From JAKSUT01 sp045616505 (lineage in GTDB: Bacteria > Cyanobacteriota > Vampirovibrionia > Gastranaerophilales > Gastranaerophilaceae), in contig JAZLGV010000059.1 of assembly GCA_045616505.1 (NCBI GenBank), positions 1 to 27,586 on the forward strand: a stretch of 27,586 nt of DNA, read 5' to 3'. A program made the position numbers and the translations under genes. Position 1 is the stretch's first letter, and each line of letters starts with the position of its first letter. A model generated the notes under the pieces. That model was not told the DNA's origin, searched no databases, and was given only the letters and a program-made list of their open reading frames with translations. Positions 23,499 through 27,586 of the stretch are shown here, piece after piece.

Positions 23499-24169
23499 AC
23501 AAAAAAGATATAAGTGTATTATTAGTAGAAGATCACACTATGACAAGATTAGGACTAGGAATTGTGCTTGAAAAAGCCGAAGGCTTAAAACTTGTTGCAG
23601 AAGCTGAAGATGGACTTTCTGCTGTTGAAAAAGCAAAAGAATTTAATCCTGATGTTATTTTAATGGACATTGGACTTCCAAATATTGACGGTATTGAAGC
23701 TACTAGAAGAATAAAAGAATTTAATCCTGATGCAAAAATTTTAATTTTCACATCAAGAGAAGCTGAAAAAGATGTATTTGATAGTTTTGCTTCTGGTGCA
23801 AATGGATACATTATGAAGGGAACTCATCCTGAACAAATGGTAAACGCAATTAAAGCAATAAACGAAGGTATAGCTTGGATTGACCCTAGTATAGCAAAAC
23901 TTGTTTTGTCAAACATCGGAAGAAATAATTCTATCGAAAACGATATTGAAGAAACTCAAGAAAAATCAAAAAATGATTATAACTTAACAGACAGAGAACT
24001 TGAAGTATTAGCTCTAATTGTAGAAGGTTTAACAAATCCACAAATTGCAGACAGACTTATAATATCAAGAGCAACAGCAAAAGCTCATGTTCATAACATT
24101 TTACAAAAATTATATGTAAATAACAGAACAAACGCAGTTATCATGGCTGTTAAAGAAGGTCTTGTTTAA
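23495..24169 (+). CDS. NarL/LuxR-type DNA-binding response regulator
   Basis: At 224 residues this is a standard NarL/FixJ-type regulator. The receiver domain has VEDHTMTR, D58 in LMDIGLPNIDG, IFTSRE and YIMKGTHPEQMVNAI. After a polar linker (about 140-160), a LuxR helix-turn-helix follows: LTDRELEVLALIVEGLTNPQIADRL, then ISRATAKAHVHNILQKL. It is the probable output of the kinase in the preceding overlapping gene (4-bp overlap). The target genes are unknown; the gene 2 bases downstream is a candidate by position only. Confidence 0.95.
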   Translation: MNKKDISVLLVEDHTMTRLGLGIVLEKAEGLKLVAEAEDGLSAVEKAKEFNPDVILMDIGLPNIDGIEATRRIKEFNPDAKILIFTSREAEKDVFDSFASGANGYIMKGTHPEQMVNAIKAINEGIAWIDPSIAKLVLSNIGRNNSIENDIEETQEKSKNDYNLTDRELEVLALIVEGLTNPQIADRLIISRATAKAHVHNILQKLYVNNRTNAVIMAVKEGLV

Positions 24170-24171
24170 AA

Positions 24172-25329
24172 ATGAGTATTTTTGTACTTTGTTTCTCGAA
24201 TTTGTTTCACCAAACACCTTCGACAGATTATCTACAAAACATACAAACAAAAAGCAAACCTGAAACACACATAGCAAAAAAAATTTCTAAAGAAGAAAGA
24301 AAAGCACTTCGATTAGAAGAAAAAGAAAAATATGAATACAGCAAATTGCCTGAATCAGGACACATGACACTTGAAGAATATCAAGAAAAAAGTGTTTCAA
24401 AAAAATCGCCAAAAAATGACAATGTTCCTGTTTATGAATTTGACCAAGATTCAAAAATGGAATATGTTCCACAACCAATTTATGGACTTGTAAAATATAA
24501 TAACCCAGCTGGCTCTCCTGAACTTCATTTAGGAAGAAGTTTTGAATTTGATAGAAAATTTATTTGCCCAGGGATTGTTTCTCCACAAAAAGATTTTCTT
24601 GTATATCCTATCGTATATTATTATGCAGATAACCAATGTGTTTCAAGTGAAATGTATTTAATAAAACTTGATAAAAAGCTTCCTGATGTGCAAAGAGTAA
24701 TGAAAGCTAACATTGTAAATAGGGAAACTACACCTATTTTACCTACAGAAAAAGACCTTTCGGAAAAATTTATATATAGAACAATGACTCCTATTGATTT
24801 TTCTAGTGACGGAACATTACTTATCGCAAAAGAAAAAATAGGACATACCTTTGATGGTATTTGGCAAACAAAACTTTGGGTTTATAATTTTAGAACTCAA
24901 ACAGCAGAAGAATACCCTCAAATTAGAGAAACGATAAAATATTATTGGGAAAGCAAAAAACATATAATGCTTGATGAAAAAAGATGGGATATTTATCCAC
25001 TTGGATTTAGTGCAAAAAACCCTAATATGATATTAGTTTCTGCTTATGGTTTTACAGGAAAAACTCCAAAATTTTTAGGAACTTGGGGAATTGATTTAAA
25101 CGGAACAAAAACAACTCTCATTTCTCTAACAGGTGTCGGAGAAAGTATTAGTATGAATGGTTATAAACTTACAAAAACAGGTGTTCAAAATTATAACCTT
25201 ACAAAAAAACAAGAAAAAGATAGAAAAAGAAAATTAAAAGCTAAAAAAAGATTACAAAAAAAAGAAACAAGATTAAAAAATAAAAAACTTAAACAAGAAT
25301 ACCACGAAAGATTAAAACAAATTGGCTAA
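24172..25329 (+). CDS. Unknown protein, possible propeller-like core with very basic C-terminal helix
   Basis: I do not recognise this 385-residue protein. It begins with a short hydrophobic stretch (MSIFVLCFSNLFHQ) that is too weak for a confident signal peptide. A charged, Lys/Glu-rich region (35-90) follows. The middle part (about 100-335) is strand-rich, with phrases such as GIVSPQKDFLVYPIVYY, PIDFSSDGTLLIAKEKIG and GFSAKNPNMILVSAYGFTG that recall the blades of TolB-like propellers. The last 45 residues are almost all Lys, Arg, Glu and Leu, a long basic helix. It starts 2 bases after the response regulator stop, so it is probably in the same transcript, which ends at a strong terminator. 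Confidence 0.8.
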   Translation: MSIFVLCFSNLFHQTPSTDYLQNIQTKSKPETHIAKKISKEERKALRLEEKEKYEYSKLPESGHMTLEEYQEKSVSKKSPKNDNVPVYEFDQDSKMEYVPQPIYGLVKYNNPAGSPELHLGRSFEFDRKFICPGIVSPQKDFLVYPIVYYYADNQCVSSEMYLIKLDKKLPDVQRVMKANIVNRETTPILPTEKDLSEKFIYRTMTPIDFSSDGTLLIAKEKIGHTFDGIWQTKLWVYNFRTQTAEEYPQIRETIKYYWESKKHIMLDEKRWDIYPLGFSAKNPNMILVSAYGFTGKTPKFLGTWGIDLNGTKTTLISLTGVGESISMNGYKLTKTGVQNYNLTKKQEKDRKRKLKAKKRLQKKETRLKNKKLKQEYHERLKQIG

Positions 25330-25346
25330 TAATCATTTTTTATAAA

Positions 25347-25384
25347 AAACAGGCGAATTTTGGAAAACCAAAATTCGCCTGTTT
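25347..25384. terminator. Bidirectional terminator between the kinase operon and thrS
   Basis: AAACAGGCGAATTTTGG (25347-25363) and CCAAAATTCGCCTGTTT (25368-25384) form a 17-bp perfect stem around AAAA, between two converging genes. Confidence 0.88.
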
Positions 25385-25401
25385 ACTTTAAAATATCAAA
25401 T

Positions 25402-27189
25402 TTATTTTACTGTTTCTTTTCCTTTTGTTTTGATTTCATTTAAAACTTTTTCAACAAATTCATCAACAGACATTGTGCCGATTTGACCAACACCTCTTTG
25501 TCTTACTGCCACTGAATTTGCTTCTTGTTCTTTATCACCAACTACAAGAACATAAGGAACTTTTTTATCTTGTAAGTTTTCTCTTATTCTGTAATTCATA
25601 CTTTCTGAACGATCGTCTAAATAAACTCTCACATTGTTATCACGAAGTTTTTTATAAACTTTTTCTGCAAAATCAACGTGTTTTTCGTTAGAAATTGGAA
25701 CAATAGAAACTTGAGTTGGAGCAAGCCATGTAGGGAAAGCACCAGCATAATGTTCAACCAAAATACCATGGAATCTTTCCATTGAACCAAAGATAACTCT
25801 GTGTAACATTACAGGTGTTTTCAATTGACCATCTTTATCTTGGTATTTAATATCAAATCTTTCAGGTAAATTGAAATCTAATTGAATTGTAGCACATTGC
25901 CATGTTCTACCAATAGCATCTTTAACTTTAAAGTCAATTTTTGGTCCATAAAATGCGCCATCACCTTCGTTAATGTCGTATTTCATGCCTCTGTTATCCA
26001 TAGCCTCTTTTAGTCCCTTTTCAGCAAGTTCCCAGTTTTCTAATTTTCCTACGTAACTTTCTGGTCTTGTAGATAATTCAACTTCAAACTCCATATTGAA
26101 AATAGCCATTGTATCAGCGACAAAATTGATAATTTCATTAATTTCATCAACTAATTGTTCTGGAGTACAGAAAACGTGAGCATCGTCTTGTGTGAAACCT
26201 TGAACACGAGTCAAACCAGACAAAGCACCTGATTTTTCACGTCTATAAACTGTACCTAATTCTGCCATTCTCAAAGGCAAATCTCTATATGAATGTCTTT
26301 GAGCTTGATAAATTAAGATATGGAAAGGACAATTCATTGGTTTTACAATATATTGTTCGTCTTCTTCATTTTCTTTTTGAATAAAGAACATATTTTCTTT
26401 GTAGTGGTCAATGTGTCCTGATAATTCCCATAATTTTGATTTTGCTAATTGAGGAGTTTGTACAATTACATAACCACGTTTTCTATGTTCTGTTCTCCAA
26501 TAATTTTCAATTTCTTCTCTTACAGTATAAAGATTTGGATGCCATAAAACTAAACCACCACCAATTTCTTCTCTTACTGAGAATAAATCTAATTGAGTAC
26601 CCAATTTTCTGTGGTCACGTTTTTCAGCTTCTTCCATCATTGTTAAATAGTTTTGCAAATCTTCTTTATTCCAATATGCAGTTGCATAAATTCTTTGAAG
26701 CATTTTATTTTTTTCATTACCTCTCCAATAAGCACCTGCAACTTTTAATAATTTAATTGCATTACCTTTGATATAAGATGTGCTTGGAATATGAGGTCCT
26801 GCACACAAATCGTTAAACAAAACATTTCCATCTTTGTCTTTTGTTAAATACAAGGTTGGATTATCATTTCTGTGTTCTTCTAACAATTCTGCTTTATAAA
26901 TTTCGCCTTGAGCTTTAAATTCTGCTATTTTTGCATCAACATCTTCAACAACATATTTTTCAAAAGTAAGATTTTGTTTCAAAATTTCCTTCATTTTTTC
27001 TTCAATTTTTTCTAAATCTTCTTTTGTAAAAGCATGACCATCTGTCAAATCAAAATCATAATAAAAACCATCATCTGTTGCCGGACCTATCGCAAGTTTT
27101 GCACTTGGAAATAGACTTTGAACAGCTTGAGCCATAATATGAGAAGTTGAGTGTCTTAGTGTACGTAATGTTTCTTCGTTTTTTTCCAT
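25402..27189 (-). CDS. thrS: Threonine--tRNA ligase, form without TGS domain
   Basis: The reading frame is open to an ATG at 27193-27195, but AGAGG (27196-27200) touches that codon. The next ATG (27187-27189) has ideal 6-base spacing, so I start there, giving 595 residues. The editing domain has HSTSH (H13, H17) and CAGPH (C129, H133). The catalytic core has the zinc ligands C287 (MNCPFH), H338 (QDDAHVF) and H463 (MLHRVIFGS), spaced almost as in E. coli. YRREKSGALSGLTRVQGFTQ is motif 2, and the anticodon-binding domain follows from about 495. The N-terminal TGS domain of the E. coli enzyme (about 60 residues) is absent. It charges tRNA-Thr. No T-box leader is seen. Confidence 0.96.
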   Translation of the reverse strand: MEKNEETLRTLRHSTSHIMAQAVQSLFPSAKLAIGPATDDGFYYDFDLTDGHAFTKEDLEKIEEKMKEILKQNLTFEKYVVEDVDAKIAEFKAQGEIYKAELLEEHRNDNPTLYLTKDKDGNVLFNDLCAGPHIPSTSYIKGNAIKLLKVAGAYWRGNEKNKMLQRIYATAYWNKEDLQNYLTMMEEAEKRDHRKLGTQLDLFSVREEIGGGLVLWHPNLYTVREEIENYWRTEHRKRGYVIVQTPQLAKSKLWELSGHIDHYKENMFFIQKENEEDEQYIVKPMNCPFHILIYQAQRHSYRDLPLRMAELGTVYRREKSGALSGLTRVQGFTQDDAHVFCTPEQLVDEINEIINFVADTMAIFNMEFEVELSTRPESYVGKLENWELAEKGLKEAMDNRGMKYDINEGDGAFYGPKIDFKVKDAIGRTWQCATIQLDFNLPERFDIKYQDKDGQLKTPVMLHRVIFGSMERFHGILVEHYAGAFPTWLAPTQVSIVPISNEKHVDFAEKVYKKLRDNNVRVYLDDRSESMNYRIRENLQDKKVPYVLVVGDKEQEANSVAVRQRGVGQIGTMSVDEFVEKVLNEIKTKGKETVK

Positions 27190-27324
27190 AAACATCCTCT
27201 TTTCTTAATCTTTTTCTACTAAATTGTAACACAAAAGAAGACTTTATATCTACTGTTTATAAACTAATAAAAATATATTCTGTTTGTAAACTTATGTAAC
27301 AATACAATTCAAAATCTTAAAGTT

Positions 27325-27353
27325 TTGATGAACATAAACCGAAAACATATATG
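27325..27353 (+). promoter_or_regulatory. Promoter of the small gene at 27381
   Basis: TTGATG (27325-27330) and TATATG (27348-27353) are 17 bases apart, 28 bases before the ATG at 27381. Confidence 0.5.
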
Positions 27354-27380
27354 TACATAGTTGTTGAAAGGGAATAAAAA

Positions 27381-27536
27381 ATGTTAAAGAAAATAAAAAC
27401 ACCTACTTGTAATATATATAGCGGTGTTGAATTTATATTAAGAGGAGCTAAAAAACGTCGTTCAATGGCGTTGGCAACAGCAAAAATGCTTAATTCAGAA
27501 GCAGGTATTCAAACAAGACTTGTCGCAATTAAGTAA
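27381..27536 (+). CDS. Small basic protein, 51 residues, unknown
   Basis: The frame begins MLKKIKTPTCNIYSGVEF, continues with RGAKKRRSMALATAKML and ends IQTRLVAIK, followed by TAA at 27534-27536. It is strongly basic, has a single Cys and shows no membrane segment. A good ribosome binding site (AAAGGGA, 27368-27374) at suitable spacing and a plausible promoter upstream argue that it is a real gene. It diverges from thrS across about 190 bases. I do not recognise the family. The basic patch in the middle could bind nucleic acid, which is only a guess. Confidence 0.6.
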   Translation: MLKKIKTPTCNIYSGVEFILRGAKKRRSMALATAKMLNSEAGIQTRLVAIK

Positions 27537-27586
27537 TTAGCAAACTTTAAATAAACATTTGAGAGATTTTAGGATAGAAAATTATA

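Noticed and set aside
27193..27195. First ATG of thrS
   Set aside because: The AGAGG sequence directly abuts it, leaving no spacing; the second ATG is spaced ideally.
27196..27380. T-box riboswitch upstream of thrS (and likewise upstream of serS)
   Set aside because: The leader is short and AT-rich, and I see no T-box core sequence or antiterminator hairpin.

Overview
The window is AT-rich (roughly 30% G+C by eye) and densely coded, and it comes from a Gram-negative (diderm) bacterium. It carries lipid A and Kdo/heptose genes (kdsB, rfaE2, lpxD, lpxC, fabZ), an AsmA-type envelope protein and a secreted beta-barrel protein. The best lineage guess is the gut Melainabacteria (Candidatus Gastranaerophilales, Vampirovibrionia). 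The grounds are base composition, this gene mix, and two large proteins that begin with an Asn/Ile-rich leader ending in S-F-(T/G)-(G/S). I associate that leader with this group from memory, so the assignment is an inference. No tRNA, rRNA, transposase, integrase or CRISPR array was seen.

Layout. Bases 2-334 are the end of kdsB. Bases 335-1533 hold no gene; they are packed with palindromic repeats of at least two families, lying between the convergent ends of kdsB and a large AsmA-family gene (1534-5328, minus). Next come serS (5483-6748, minus) and, divergent from it across a perfect 18-bp palindrome, a plus-strand set: a small unknown protein, a TPR protein and a CxxCxxCC (YkgJ-like) protein. 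A PHP-domain protein (9011-10549) converges with a secreted TPR plus beta-barrel protein (10546-11826, minus), and their stop codons overlap.

Bases 11988-15667 are the envelope lipid block: rfaE2, then lpxD-lpxC-fabZ-mazG, very tightly spaced. Bases 15803-18586 encode a 927-residue FtsH-like AAA+ metalloprotease that lacks the usual membrane anchor and carries instead a long N-terminal region with a degenerate AAA-like look. After a bidirectional terminator come a DciA/DUF721 gene (minus) and the nrnA-yihY pair (plus).

Bases 20936-25329 are a signalling block: a pseudo-receiver plus GGDEF protein with a GDEEF signature, a REC-PAS-histidine kinase, a NarL/LuxR-type response regulator overlapping it by 4 bp, and an unknown 385-residue protein 2 bp further on. 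thrS (minus, no TGS domain) and a 51-codon plus-strand gene with a good promoter and ribosome binding site close the window.

The points most worth a second look are the anchorless FtsH-like protease with its double-AAA look, the leader it shares with the PHP protein, the mosaic of covarying palindromes at 335-1290, and the GDEEF protein with an intact c-di-GMP I-site. All functions are read from motifs and family knowledge; nothing was searched or computed.
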